This document shows positions 35,077 to 43,479 of a stretch of DNA of 64,000 nt, in pieces. Under the pieces are notes generated by a model. It saw only the letters and a program-made list of their open reading frames with translations, had not been told where the DNA came from and did no database searches. The DNA is from Noviherbaspirillum humi (lineage in GTDB: Bacteria > Pseudomonadota > Gammaproteobacteria > Burkholderiales > Burkholderiaceae_D), in contig NZ_FZOT01000002.1 in NCBI RefSeq assembly GCF_900188095.1, forward strand, positions 248,001 through 312,000. Reading direction: 5' to 3'. Each line of letters begins with the position of its first letter. The first letter of the stretch is position 1. Position numbers and translations under genes: made by a program.

Positions 35077-36921
35077 TCATGTTGAAGCCGGCGCGGCGGC
35101 GCCGGCGGTGTCCTTGCCCACGTCCGCCTCGTCCGGCGGCTGCCACAGCGCCGCGCGTATCATCGGCAGCATGGAAATGATGTTGTTCAATCCCCAGGCG
35201 GCATTCACCACCAGGCTCTGCAGCTTTTCCTGGTGGCCGAGGATGAAGACCTGATAGGCGGCATACAGCAGGCCGACCGCGGTCAGGGCCACGATGGCGA
35301 TCTGCGGCACGACGAGACCGAGGAAATTGCCTTCCTGCCTGTCCTTGGGCGTGACGTGGAACTTGATCTTCTCGCCCTTGAGCACGGTCCACAGCGCGCG
35401 GAAGTTGATCGAGAAAAAGGAGAGATAGGAAGCCTTCCCTTCCCAGGAGCGTATGCCCCAGGTGCCGAACATGAAGGCCAGTTCATTCATGATGATGAAC
35501 GGGATGACATGCAGGTAGAACGGCATGGCGTAGGCCTTCAGCGGCGGCACACCGGTGAACAGGTAGATGATGGGCGCCACCAGGAACACGAAGTTCCAGA
35601 TGCAGCCGAGGTAGGACCAGAAGGTGGTGAGGTACATCAGCCGCTGCGCCAGCGTCATGCGGCCGCGGAACAGCGGGTTGTCGCGGAAGCAGATGTCGAG
35701 CGTGCCGCCGGCATACTTGAAGCGCTGGATCATCCAGGTCAGCAGGTCCTGCGGCGACAGCATCTTCGACTCCACCTTCGGATGCAGCACCGAGCGCCAG
35801 CGCCGGCCCGGATCGCTGTGCAGCACTATGGAGGTGTAAATGTCTTCCGAGACGTGGAACTTGTAAGGCGTAAGTTCGGTGTCCAGCACGGCCTGGGTGC
35901 GCATCGCCTCGCTCAGGTTCTCGCGCAGCTCCGGATGCTTGACCTGCCTGGCGTACTGTTCCACCTCGCGGTCGATGGTCACGGCGAAGGCGCGCAGCGC
36001 CGCCTGCATCACCGCCTCGCGCCGATGGATGGACGCCGCGCCGCAGCAGAAGGCGGCATTGGCCCAGTTACGGCGGCGCAGGATCACGTCGTAGAACATC
36101 TTCGGGTCGTTGACGAAGGGATCCTCGCCGATGTTCACCTTGCCGGCGACCCGCTCCACCAGACGGCCCAGCCAGCGTCCCGGCCGGCCCAGGCGCGCTT
36201 CCAGATAGCGCGGCAGCGGCACGCCCTCCGGAATGTCGTAGAACCATTGCGGGGTCTGCACCCAGGCCATGTCCTTGTCACGGAAATAGCCGAGCGTGTC
36301 TTCCAGGATGGTCGGCAGCAGCCGGGTGTCGGCATCGCAGATCACGATGAAGTCGCCGCTGGTCTGCTCCATCGCGTTGCGCAGGTTGCCGGCCTTGAAG
36401 CCGATGTTGTTGCTGCGGGTGATGTAGTTGGCGCCCTCTTCTTCCGCCACCTGCCGCATCAGCGGACGGCGGCCGTCATCCAGCACATGCACGTTGATGT
36501 CGATCGGATGGGGATAGCGCACCGCGCGCGCATCGCGGATGGAGATGCGCACCAGTTCCTCTTCCTCGTTGTAGGTGGTGATGAAGATGTCGACCGAGAT
36601 CGGCCGGTCGGACTCGGAATGGTCGTCGCCGCATTCGCCCACGGTGAACGGCGGCGGCCGCTGCGGCTCGTCGCGCGTCATCCAGAGGTTGATGGTGAAG
36701 AGGATGAGGCCGATGTAAGCGAAGGTTTCGGCCAGGGCTACCGGGATGGAGAACCAGAGGGCGTCGTAATTGAGGGATTCCATCCAGCGCCAGCGTATGT
36801 AATTGGCGCCGAGAATCAAGGCGACCACCACGAGGAACTGCCAGATCAGCTCTATCGTGGGGGAATAGGGAACGGGTTCGGGTGGCTGGCGCGATTCGAA
36901 TTTCTCAAAGTAAAAGCCCAA
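35077..36921 (-). CDS. Cellulose-synthase-like GT2 family polysaccharide synthase
   Basis: A 614-residue inner-membrane GT2 enzyme. Two N-terminal membrane segments (about 23-41, 55-79) precede the catalytic domain: DIFITTYNEE (111-120), DDG at 148-150, DAD at 196-198 (substrate/metal Asp) and SED at 358-360 (general base). The acceptor-site motif is QRFKY (399-403), where cellulose synthases have QxxRW. About four membrane segments follow, then a KFHVTPK gating-loop-like motif. There is no PilZ domain, unlike BcsA, so c-di-GMP control is not expected by that route. It makes and exports a beta-glycan. Product unknown; a beta-glucan fits the neighbouring GH16 and OpgC genes. Confidence 0.93.
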   Translation of the reverse strand: MGFYFEKFESRQPPEPVPYSPTIELIWQFLVVVALILGANYIRWRWMESLNYDALWFSIPVALAETFAYIGLILFTINLWMTRDEPQRPPPFTVGECGDDHSESDRPISVDIFITTYNEEEELVRISIRDARAVRYPHPIDINVHVLDDGRRPLMRQVAEEEGANYITRSNNIGFKAGNLRNAMEQTSGDFIVICDADTRLLPTILEDTLGYFRDKDMAWVQTPQWFYDIPEGVPLPRYLEARLGRPGRWLGRLVERVAGKVNIGEDPFVNDPKMFYDVILRRRNWANAAFCCGAASIHRREAVMQAALRAFAVTIDREVEQYARQVKHPELRENLSEAMRTQAVLDTELTPYKFHVSEDIYTSIVLHSDPGRRWRSVLHPKVESKMLSPQDLLTWMIQRFKYAGGTLDICFRDNPLFRGRMTLAQRLMYLTTFWSYLGCIWNFVFLVAPIIYLFTGVPPLKAYAMPFYLHVIPFIIMNELAFMFGTWGIRSWEGKASYLSFFSINFRALWTVLKGEKIKFHVTPKDRQEGNFLGLVVPQIAIVALTAVGLLYAAYQVFILGHQEKLQSLVVNAAWGLNNIISMLPMIRAALWQPPDEADVGKDTAGAAAPAST

Positions 36922-37064
36922 CGGGGTCTCTCCACGATATGTTCTTCTTGCCGGCGTCGCACGCGCGCAGGCGGACTCGGTGCGGAAACCTAAACCAGAC
37001 TCCTGCTTGTGACCAGCGTCCAGGCGAAATGATTCCTAGTTTGCTTTTTGAAATCAACTGAAAA

Positions 37065-37529
37065 TCAGCATTTCTTGTACAAAATGAGGCGGTTCAACCC
37101 GTTTTCGGTCTTGTAATGGACTTCATCGAATGAAGCCTTGATGAGCGACAGGCCCATGCCGCTCTCCGGCAAGCTGGCGGTGTCGGCCGGATCGAAACCG
37201 AACACGCTTCCATCCGCCTGCTCCAGCGCCGACGCCGGAATCGGCCGGCCGCGGTCGTGGATTTCAACCGTAACGCCGTGCTCATGCTCTTCGTAAGAAA
37301 TTTCAGCCACGCCGGCAGTTCCGGACGGATAGCCATGCTTGATAACGTTGGTCACCGCCTCCACCACCGCGAGTTCGATGGAATCCCGGTCGATCGCCGG
37401 CACCCGGCGTGAAATGAAGGCCTTCAGCGCCTGGGCGACGAGCGAGAGGTCGTCCAGGCTGGCGGCGATGGAAAAGCTGGCGCGGCGCGGCGCATGGCCG
37501 GGCGCGCCGGAGGAAGCATCGGCATTCAT
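37065..37529 (-). CDS. RsbW-like anti-sigma factor/serine kinase (HATPase_c_2)
   Basis: A 154-residue GHKL ATPase with N-box ELAVVEAVTNVIKHGY, G1 DRGRPI and G2 ESGMGLSLIK. It lacks a histidine phosphoacceptor, as expected for RsbW/SpoIIAB kinases, which phosphorylate a STAS antagonist on Ser/Thr and sequester a partner. The start overlaps the STAS stop by 4 nt (ATGA). With the STAS protein and the PP2C-type phosphatase upstream it completes a partner-switch set. No sigma factor gene is near, so its target is unknown. Confidence 0.92.
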   Translation of the reverse strand: MNADASSGAPGHAPRRASFSIAASLDDLSLVAQALKAFISRRVPAIDRDSIELAVVEAVTNVIKHGYPSGTAGVAEISYEEHEHGVTVEIHDRGRPIPASALEQADGSVFGFDPADTASLPESGMGLSLIKASFDEVHYKTENGLNRLILYKKC

Positions 37530-37867
37530 CCCCTGGCCCTCTGCACCGCCTCGTCCCGGCTCGGCAGGATGGCGAACACCTTGTCCATGCGGGTCAGCTT
37601 GAACAGGTTCTGCACGTTGCCCCTGACGTTGCAGATTACTACCGCGCCCTTGCCGCCCAGCGCCTTCAGCACCGACACCAGCGCGCCCAAGCCGCTGGAA
37701 TCGACGAAGTCTACGCCTTCCATGTCGAGCACCAGCCGCTGCTCGCCTGCCTGAATGCGCTCCACCATGGCCTCCTTGAACGCCAGGGCATTGGCGGCGT
37801 CGAGCCGCTTCATCTGCAGCCTGGCGACAGCCACTTCGCCTTCCTTGCTAAGGTCGATCATTGACAT
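37526..37867 (-). CDS. STAS-domain anti-sigma factor antagonist (RsbV/SpoIIAA-like)
   Basis: A 113-residue STAS protein. The DSSGLG motif at 56-61 carries the Ser predicted to be phosphorylated by the RsbW-like kinase and dephosphorylated by the PP2C protein. In the unphosphorylated state such proteins bind the kinase and free its target. It lies 48 nt after the outer-membrane protein gene and is translationally coupled to the kinase gene. Confidence 0.92.
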   Translation of the reverse strand: MSMIDLSKEGEVAVARLQMKRLDAANALAFKEAMVERIQAGEQRLVLDMEGVDFVDSSGLGALVSVLKALGGKGAVVICNVRGNVQNLFKLTRMDKVFAILPSRDEAVQRARG

Positions 37868-37915
37868 GGATTTCCTTTCCGTTGCGAACGATGGGGGAGA
37901 CGGCCGGCATGTTCT

Positions 37916-38860
37916 TTACCATGGGATGGACCAGGTGATCGAAATGCTGCCGTTGCGGAAGCCGCCCTGCCCCGGCGCCGTTTCCCGTCCCGGGAAGCGG
38001 TTGCCGGAGTAGTTGTTGTACTGGACCGAAATGGTGCCGGGATGCCAGTCGAAGTAACCGAAGCCGTAGGTGAAGTCCGGGTCCCAGGGCTGCTGCTGTT
38101 CCCGGTTCGGGAAGTAAAACAGCGTGATGTTGGCGTACCAGTTCTCCGGGGTGGTGTAGCGGCAGCCGAGCGCGAGGGATTTTTTGTAAGCCTTGAGCGA
38201 GAGCGTCTTCAGGTCGGTATAGCGCGGCGTGACGTTGGCGCCGACGCTGCAATTGACCTGATCCTTCTCGTCGATCAGGAACAGCGGCTCGAGCAGCTTG
38301 GGCATCGGGAACTTGAAGGCGTAGGACAAGGTTCCCTGGTTGAAGCGGGTGCGCGCCTCGCCGCGGCCGTAATCGGGCGAAAAGCGGTTGCCGCCATAAT
38401 TGCCGTAGATCAGGCTCAGGGTGTACGGATGCCAATCGTCGTAGCCGAAGGCATAGGTGAAGTCCGGGTTCCATGGCTGCTGTCGATCCGGGAGGAAGTA
38501 GCGGCGGGCGGTGAAGTTGAAGAACCAGTAGGACAGCGGGTTGTAGCGCAGATTCACCACCGCCGTCGGCGAGGTCAGCGTGTTCGCTCCCTGGGATTGC
38601 AGGCCGGACTGGGCCGACACATTCGACTGCAAGGGATAGTCGAGGCCGACGCTCACGCTCAGGGGATGCTCCGGCGTGGCGTCCGCGCTTTCCTTCAGCA
38701 GGTCGCCGAAAGGCAGATCGAAGGAGCTCATGATGCCCTTCCACACTTCGCCGCGCTCCTGCTGGGGCCGTTCATCCTCGATGCCGGCGCCCCACGCGCG
38801 TGCGCCGGCCGTCGCCAGGACGGCGCAAAACAGGGCTGCGATGGCGCGGCGCGAGGTCAT
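37916..38860 (-). CDS. Outer-membrane beta-barrel protein with internal duplication
   Basis: A 314-residue secreted protein with a signal peptide ending ARA-WG near residue 22. After a short linker with PFGDLL the protein consists of beta-strands rich in Tyr, Phe and Asn. Two similar blocks occur, one with PWNPDFTYAFGYDDWHP and one with PWDPDFTYGFGYFDWHP, each followed by GNYGGNRF / NNYSGNRF. This suggests duplication of a strand-loop unit. It is a candidate outer-membrane channel or binding protein for the exported polymer. It is far smaller than BcsC and has no TPR domain. AGGAG 8-9 nt upstream supports the ATG at 38860. Confidence 0.82.
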   Translation of the reverse strand: MTSRRAIAALFCAVLATAGARAWGAGIEDERPQQERGEVWKGIMSSFDLPFGDLLKESADATPEHPLSVSVGLDYPLQSNVSAQSGLQSQGANTLTSPTAVVNLRYNPLSYWFFNFTARRYFLPDRQQPWNPDFTYAFGYDDWHPYTLSLIYGNYGGNRFSPDYGRGEARTRFNQGTLSYAFKFPMPKLLEPLFLIDEKDQVNCSVGANVTPRYTDLKTLSLKAYKKSLALGCRYTTPENWYANITLFYFPNREQQQPWDPDFTYGFGYFDWHPGTISVQYNNYSGNRFPGRETAPGQGGFRNGSISITWSIPW

Positions 38861-39016
38861 CCGCTGGTTCTCCTGGATATCGGCGAGCTGCCCGCCGGGC
38901 GTGACGATTCTACTGGACAATGGACCGCATCGAAGCCCGCCGATCCGGCAATCCGCCCGCGGCATGATCTGGCTCTGATGATCGGATGGTCTGGTGCGCA
39001 AGGCATTCCGGGTCCG

Positions 39017-40051
39017 TCAGCGCGACCAGCGGAAAACCGGCGGCGCATCCCCTGAACCCTGTTCCGGCGCCGCTGCCGGCATCTCGTTCGGCACGACGGT
39101 TTCGGCATCGGATGCGCCGACGGCCATGCCGCCAGGAGAGCGCCGCAGCATCGATGGGGTTTCCACCTCGACGGCTGCGGCTGCCTGGGCCCGTGGCAAC
39201 GGCGCGATTCCGGGCGACCCCGCCGCGGCGAAGGGCTCGGGTGCCGACGCCTTTCCATCCCACCCCCAGATGCGAATGGAGGCGATGTCGAATCGGGCCG
39301 GCAGAGCCGCCTCATCGATCGGTCCTGCCCATGTGCCGCCCAGCGCCAGGTTGATGCGCAGCTGCATGGGCTGGCGCAGCGGATCGGCATCGCCGGCGCG
39401 GGCATCATCCGGATTCATCACCAGCAGCGGCTGGCCGTCGATTGCAACGGCAATGCGGTCGGGCGTCCACTCGAGCTGATAGCTGTGCCACTGCCCGGCA
39501 AGGCCGGGCAGGATGCGCCACGTGGAGCGCTGCTTGCGCCGCGCCGCCCGGCTGCCGTAGTGAATGGTGGCAAACATGGTATCGGGATGCTTGCCGACAT
39601 GCTCCATGAAGTCGATCTCGCCGTACTGGCCGGGCGCGATGCCGAGCAGCCAGATCGCCGGCCATACGCCAAGGCCCGCCGGGATGCGCGCCCTGACCTC
39701 GATGCGGGCAAAGCGCAACGGCTGGCAGGACACCAGGCTGCCGGAGGTATAGGCCGCCTCGCGCTGTGACTGCGCCCAGTCGCGCGCGCCGGGGCGCCGG
39801 GCAGGATTGGGCATGCGCTCGCGCCGCGCCTCGATGCGCAGCGCGCCCTGCTCGACCCGGAAATTCTGGTCGGTGTAGTACTGCCGTTCCTGGTTGCGAT
39901 GCATGCCGGTCTCGACGCACCAGAAACGGGTGTCGAAGCCGCTTGCGCGGGAAAAGTCTTCCTCGTGCGTCAGGGTCCACGAACCGGCGGCCGTGCTCCA
40001 TATGGCGAGGCCCGCCAGGGCGCTAATACGCCAGCGCCAGGAAAGTGACAT
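39017..40051 (-). CDS. GH16 glycosidase, secreted (EIDFME type)
   Basis: A 344-residue protein with an N-terminal hydrophobic signal segment (about 8-23). The GH16 catalytic motif is GEIDFMEHVG, giving Glu145, Asp147 and Glu150 (ExDxxE, the laminarinase/agarase/kappa-carrageenase-type spacing). The C-terminal 80 residues are disordered and Pro/Ala-rich. It cuts beta-1,3- or mixed-linkage glucans, or related polymers. The start at 40051 overlaps the end of the phosphatase gene by 29 nt, so it belongs to the same transcript. Confidence 0.88.
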   Translation of the reverse strand: MSLSWRWRISALAGLAIWSTAAGSWTLTHEEDFSRASGFDTRFWCVETGMHRNQERQYYTDQNFRVEQGALRIEARRERMPNPARRPGARDWAQSQREAAYTSGSLVSCQPLRFARIEVRARIPAGLGVWPAIWLLGIAPGQYGEIDFMEHVGKHPDTMFATIHYGSRAARRKQRSTWRILPGLAGQWHSYQLEWTPDRIAVAIDGQPLLVMNPDDARAGDADPLRQPMQLRINLALGGTWAGPIDEAALPARFDIASIRIWGWDGKASAPEPFAAAGSPGIAPLPRAQAAAAVEVETPSMLRRSPGGMAVGASDAETVVPNEMPAAAPEQGSGDAPPVFRWSR

Positions 40052-41222
40052 CGTCGTCGTAAGCCTCGGCGCTGCCGCGCCATTGCTGCAGCGCCCGTTC
40101 CAGCGACTGCGCCGCATGGTCGAGCGGCGCGGCGCCGCATTCGCGCAGCACCTCTTCCATGCGCTCCCGGCCGAACAGCTCGCCGGCGCCATTGGCGCAT
40201 TCGGTGACGCCATCGGAATACAGATACAGCCGCGACCCGGGCTCCAGCTGCAGCACATTGGCTTCGTACTCCACCTCGTCGAGAAAGCCGATCGGCAAGC
40301 CGCCCTCCCCTATCGGTTCCATGCTCCGGCGGCCGGGATGGAAATACAGCGGTGCGGGATGCCCGGCCTGCACCAGCGCCACCCGGCCGCTTTCCGCATC
40401 GAGGATGCCGAAGATGATGGTGAAGTAGAGGCTGGTTTCATTCATCTGCATGAAGCGGCGGTTGAATTCGGTGACGCTGGCCGCCGCCACCGCGCCGATG
40501 TCGCTGCCCGGCTGCGTCAGCAGCGCGGCGATCTGGCCGACGGCGGAGCGGATCTGGTTGCGGGTGTTGAAAGCCAGCATGGCGGCGGAGACGCCATGGC
40601 CGGCGACATCGACCACGTAGAAGCAGGTATAGCGGCCGTCGATCGGAAAATAGTCGAAGCTGTCGCCGCCGACATAGCTCGATGCCTTGAAGAACCAGTT
40701 GAAGCTCACCGGCCCGATGCTGCTTGGGTCGGGCAGCAATCCGAGCAGCATCTTGCGGGCGATGTCGAGCTCGCGGCTCAACTGGTTGTAGGCTTCGGCG
40801 AGCTTGCGGTTGCGGCTCTCCAGTCCGGCCTCCAGCGCCAGCACCCGCAGCGCCGCATGCAGCCGGGCGCCGAGCTCGGGCGGGCTGAACGGCTTCACCA
40901 GGAAATCGTCCACGCCGGCTTCCATCGCTTCCACCAGCGAACCGGCGTTGCCGCGCGACGTGAGCATCATCAGGTAGACATAGGCATCGCGCGGCTTGCT
41001 GCGCACCGCCTGGCACAGCGCCAGGCCGTCCATGCCGGGCATGACCCAGTCGGTGATGACGAGGTTGATGTCTTCGGCTTCCAGGAGGCGCAGCGCGTCA
41101 TGGCCGTCGCTGGCTTCGAACACCGCATAGCCTTTGGATTTGAGGAAGAAGCTGATGAGCCTCAGGATGAGGGGATCGTCGTCGACGACCAGGGCGCGGA
41201 TGGGGGGCGGATCGAACATCAT
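40023..41222 (-). CDS. Response regulator fused to PP2C-type (RsbU/SpoIIE) phosphatase
   Basis: A 399-residue protein. The REC domain (about 8-125) has the acidic pair DDD at 14-16, phosphoacceptor Asp58 and the Lys in KPF. A helical linker (130-165) leads to a PP2C/SpoIIE domain with SSYVGGDSFDYF, VVDVAGHGVSAAM and LYSDGVTE metal-binding Asp residues. It should dephosphorylate the STAS protein when the REC domain is phosphorylated, linking a two-component input to the partner switch. It begins 4 nt after the Hpt gene. Confidence 0.93.
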   Translation of the reverse strand: MMFDPPPIRALVVDDDPLILRLISFFLKSKGYAVFEASDGHDALRLLEAEDINLVITDWVMPGMDGLALCQAVRSKPRDAYVYLMMLTSRGNAGSLVEAMEAGVDDFLVKPFSPPELGARLHAALRVLALEAGLESRNRKLAEAYNQLSRELDIARKMLLGLLPDPSSIGPVSFNWFFKASSYVGGDSFDYFPIDGRYTCFYVVDVAGHGVSAAMLAFNTRNQIRSAVGQIAALLTQPGSDIGAVAAASVTEFNRRFMQMNETSLYFTIIFGILDAESGRVALVQAGHPAPLYFHPGRRSMEPIGEGGLPIGFLDEVEYEANVLQLEPGSRLYLYSDGVTECANGAGELFGRERMEEVLRECGAAPLDHAAQSLERALQQWRGSAEAYDDDVTFLALAY

Positions 41223-41226
41223 TGCC

Positions 41227-41553
41227 TTATGCCATGTATCGCTTCAATGCAGTCAGACCTTGCTCAAGATGCGAGATGTCCGCGGCCTCCAGCCGGCCGG
41301 CCGCGCGCGCGGCGGTGACCATGCGCTCCAGTTCCTTGGCTTCCAGCCCGAGGTCCGGCATGCCGAAGGTGCCCGCCGACCCGGCCAGGGAATGCAGCTG
41401 CCGATACGCCGTCTCCAGCGCCTCGGCATCCGCCGGCGCGGCGCGCAGCGTGTCCAGGCTGGCTGCAATGTCATGCAGGATGGCCGGCAGGCGGTCGCTG
41501 AACTCCAGTTCCAGCGCCTTCAGCAGCGCTTCGAACTCGGCATCCTCACTCAT
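41227..41553 (-). CDS. Histidine phosphotransfer (Hpt) domain protein
   Basis: A 108-residue helical protein with the Hpt motif LHSLAGSAGTFG, whose His54 is the phospho-relay residue. Hpt proteins pass phosphate from a hybrid kinase to a response regulator. The start overlaps the upstream response regulator gene by 8 nt, and the stop is 4 nt before the REC-PP2C gene, so it probably shuttles phosphate between those two. The kinase itself is not in the cluster. Confidence 0.9.
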   Translation of the reverse strand: MSEDAEFEALLKALELEFSDRLPAILHDIAASLDTLRAAPADAEALETAYRQLHSLAGSAGTFGMPDLGLEAKELERMVTAARAAGRLEAADISHLEQGLTALKRYMA

Positions 41554-41944
41554 GCCGGCCCTCCCACAGGCGGCGGATTTCCGGCACCAGCCGGCGCGGA
41601 TCGAAAGGCTTGGCAATGACGCCGAGCGCGCCGAGCGCACGGTAGCCGGCGATTTCCGACGGGTCGGACTTGGCGGTCATGAAGATGAAGGGAACGGCGG
41701 CGGTGTTGGGCAGGCCGCGCAGTTGCGCCACGGTGGCCGGACCATCCAGGTCCGGCATCATCACGTCGAGCAGGATGAGATCCGGGCGGTAATCCGGCTC
41801 GCCTGCCGCCTGCAGCGCTTCGCGGCCGGAGCTGCAGGCGCGCACGGTGAACTTGCCGAGGCGCTCCAGCGCCATGCGCGCCAGCAGGCGGATGTCGGCG
41901 TTGTCCTCGATGTAAAGAATCCGTTCGAGCGCTTCATTCGCCAT
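41546..41944 (-). CDS. Single-domain response regulator
   Basis: A 132-residue REC domain with ED at 13-14, phosphoacceptor Asp60 in LILLDVMMP and Lys in AKPF. It has no output domain, so it probably acts in a phosphorelay with the overlapping Hpt gene. The chosen ATG at 41944 precedes the conserved REC start. It follows the PAS-sensor gene by 131 nt. Confidence 0.9.
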   Translation of the reverse strand: MANEALERILYIEDNADIRLLARMALERLGKFTVRACSSGREALQAAGEPDYRPDLILLDVMMPDLDGPATVAQLRGLPNTAAVPFIFMTAKSDPSEIAGYRALGALGVIAKPFDPRRLVPEIRRLWEGRHE

Positions 41945-42075
41945 GGACGTTGCCTTGGCGGGAAACGCGCGGACCCGAGCGCGGGAGAAAAGCAGGCGAA
42001 CGGCGGGCAGATGCAAGGCGAGCGGTCATCACGGCGGCACTTCCTTTCGGCAAATTGGGCGCAGCAATGGCTTCT

Positions 42076-43479
42076 TCAGGCATCGGCGAGGGATTGCAGC
42101 GCGCGCCTTATTTTGTCCTGCTGAATCAAATCAGGTTCCCGCCAGCGCGGTCCGATGTCATGCACCACGGAAAACAGCAGGGACCGGCCGCCGACTTCAA
42201 CGCTGCCCGAATGCACCTGCACCGGACGCACTTCGCCATTGGCAAGACGGTGCCGGAAGTTGAAATGCTTGCGCCGTTCGCGGTCGGCGGCACGCACTTC
42301 CTCGGCGATTTCCAGATCCGACATGACGTTGATTTCCGACATGTGCATGCCCACCATGAGCTCGCGGCTGTAGCCGTAGAACGCTACCGCGGCCGGGTTC
42401 GCATCGACCAGGCGGCTGTCGATCGGATCGACCAGCAGCATCACCACCCGGGCTTCTTCGAACAACTGGCGATAACGGGCATCGTAGTCGTGACTCGGCT
42501 GCTGCTTGCGGTCGTCGAGCACATCCAGCAGCAGGTTGATCACCCGCGCCAGTTCGCTGGTCTGGGCCGATGCGCCTCCGGAGAGCCGCGTGCCGCCCTC
42601 GGAATTGAGTGCGCTGGCTTGATCGACCAGGCGCTGCAGGTCGGCTCCCACCCGCGTCTGCAAGCGCCGCGCCAGGGGCCATGCTGCAGCCACCAGCAAC
42701 AGCAGCACCGCCAGTAACCCCGCCGCCGGCAGCAGGATGCCGGTGTCGAGTTCCTGGGAACGACCGGACAATTCCACCCGCAAGCCCAGCGGCTGGAACT
42801 GCGCCGGCAGGGGCACCGGCACCGATGCCGCTGGCGGTCCGCTGCGGTCGCCGCGGTCATTCCTGATCTGGCCGTTCCAGACGAGCCTGGCGGATTGGTC
42901 GATAGGCAGCAGATCGTTGAGCGCCAGACGGTAGGCGAGCGCTCCCAGCGGCTTCTTGTCGCTGGCACGGTGGAGAGTGAGAAGCGAAAGCAGCTCTCCT
43001 GACTTGCCATGCATCACGATGCTGCTGCTTCCCTGTCCATCTCGAAGCGTGGAGAGCACCCAGGCCCGCTGGTTCGAAGTGAGCGCCGGTGCGCCGTTAT
43101 CGATCACGGTTTCGCCGTCGTGCTCGAACAGGGCAATATGCACCGGGATGCCGGCCGTATCGGCCATGTCTGCCAGCCGGGTTGCCAGCAGTGCCCGTGT
43201 TTCATCCTCACCCTGTTCCAGCACGCGAAGCAATTCATCCTTGCGGCGTTCGATGCGCTGCTGGAGGAGCGTCAGGCGTTGTCCGGCGTGCCGGGCGAGG
43301 AAGTCGGCTTCGCGCCACGCCACTGCGTCCCGAAAGAGGCTGTCCTGCCACATCAGGGCGGCCAGGGCCGCCACCCATGCCGCCGCTAGGACGCCGGCGC
43401 ACAGCAATACCGTCGACAGGGCGGCCCGTGCATTCATGTCACGACGCAGCAGGGATGTCTTGAAGGAACTTTTATCCAT
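42076..43479 (-). CDS. Membrane-bound PAS sensor without output domain
   Basis: A 467-residue protein with two membrane segments (about 19-43 and 245-268) enclosing a roughly 200-residue periplasmic domain. A short cytoplasmic linker leads to a PAS domain (about 325-450) with RLVDANPAAVAFYGYSREL and a PAC-like end. No kinase, GGDEF or other output domain follows. It is therefore a sensor that must signal through another protein, perhaps an unlinked hybrid kinase. It is the first gene of the long minus-strand cluster. Start at 43479; an ATG at 43437 is also possible. Confidence 0.82.
   Translation of the reverse strand: MDKSSFKTSLLRRDMNARAALSTVLLCAGVLAAAWVAALAALMWQDSLFRDAVAWREADFLARHAGQRLTLLQQRIERRKDELLRVLEQGEDETRALLATRLADMADTAGIPVHIALFEHDGETVIDNGAPALTSNQRAWVLSTLRDGQGSSSIVMHGKSGELLSLLTLHRASDKKPLGALAYRLALNDLLPIDQSARLVWNGQIRNDRGDRSGPPAASVPVPLPAQFQPLGLRVELSGRSQELDTGILLPAAGLLAVLLLLVAAAWPLARRLQTRVGADLQRLVDQASALNSEGGTRLSGGASAQTSELARVINLLLDVLDDRKQQPSHDYDARYRQLFEEARVVMLLVDPIDSRLVDANPAAVAFYGYSRELMVGMHMSEINVMSDLEIAEEVRAADRERRKHFNFRHRLANGEVRPVQVHSGSVEVGGRSLLFSVVHDIGPRWREPDLIQQDKIRRALQSLADA

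Noticed and set aside
35077-36921. Calling the synthase BcsA
   Set aside because: No PilZ domain, altered QxxRW, and no BcsB or BcsC nearby; kept as cellulose-synthase-like only.
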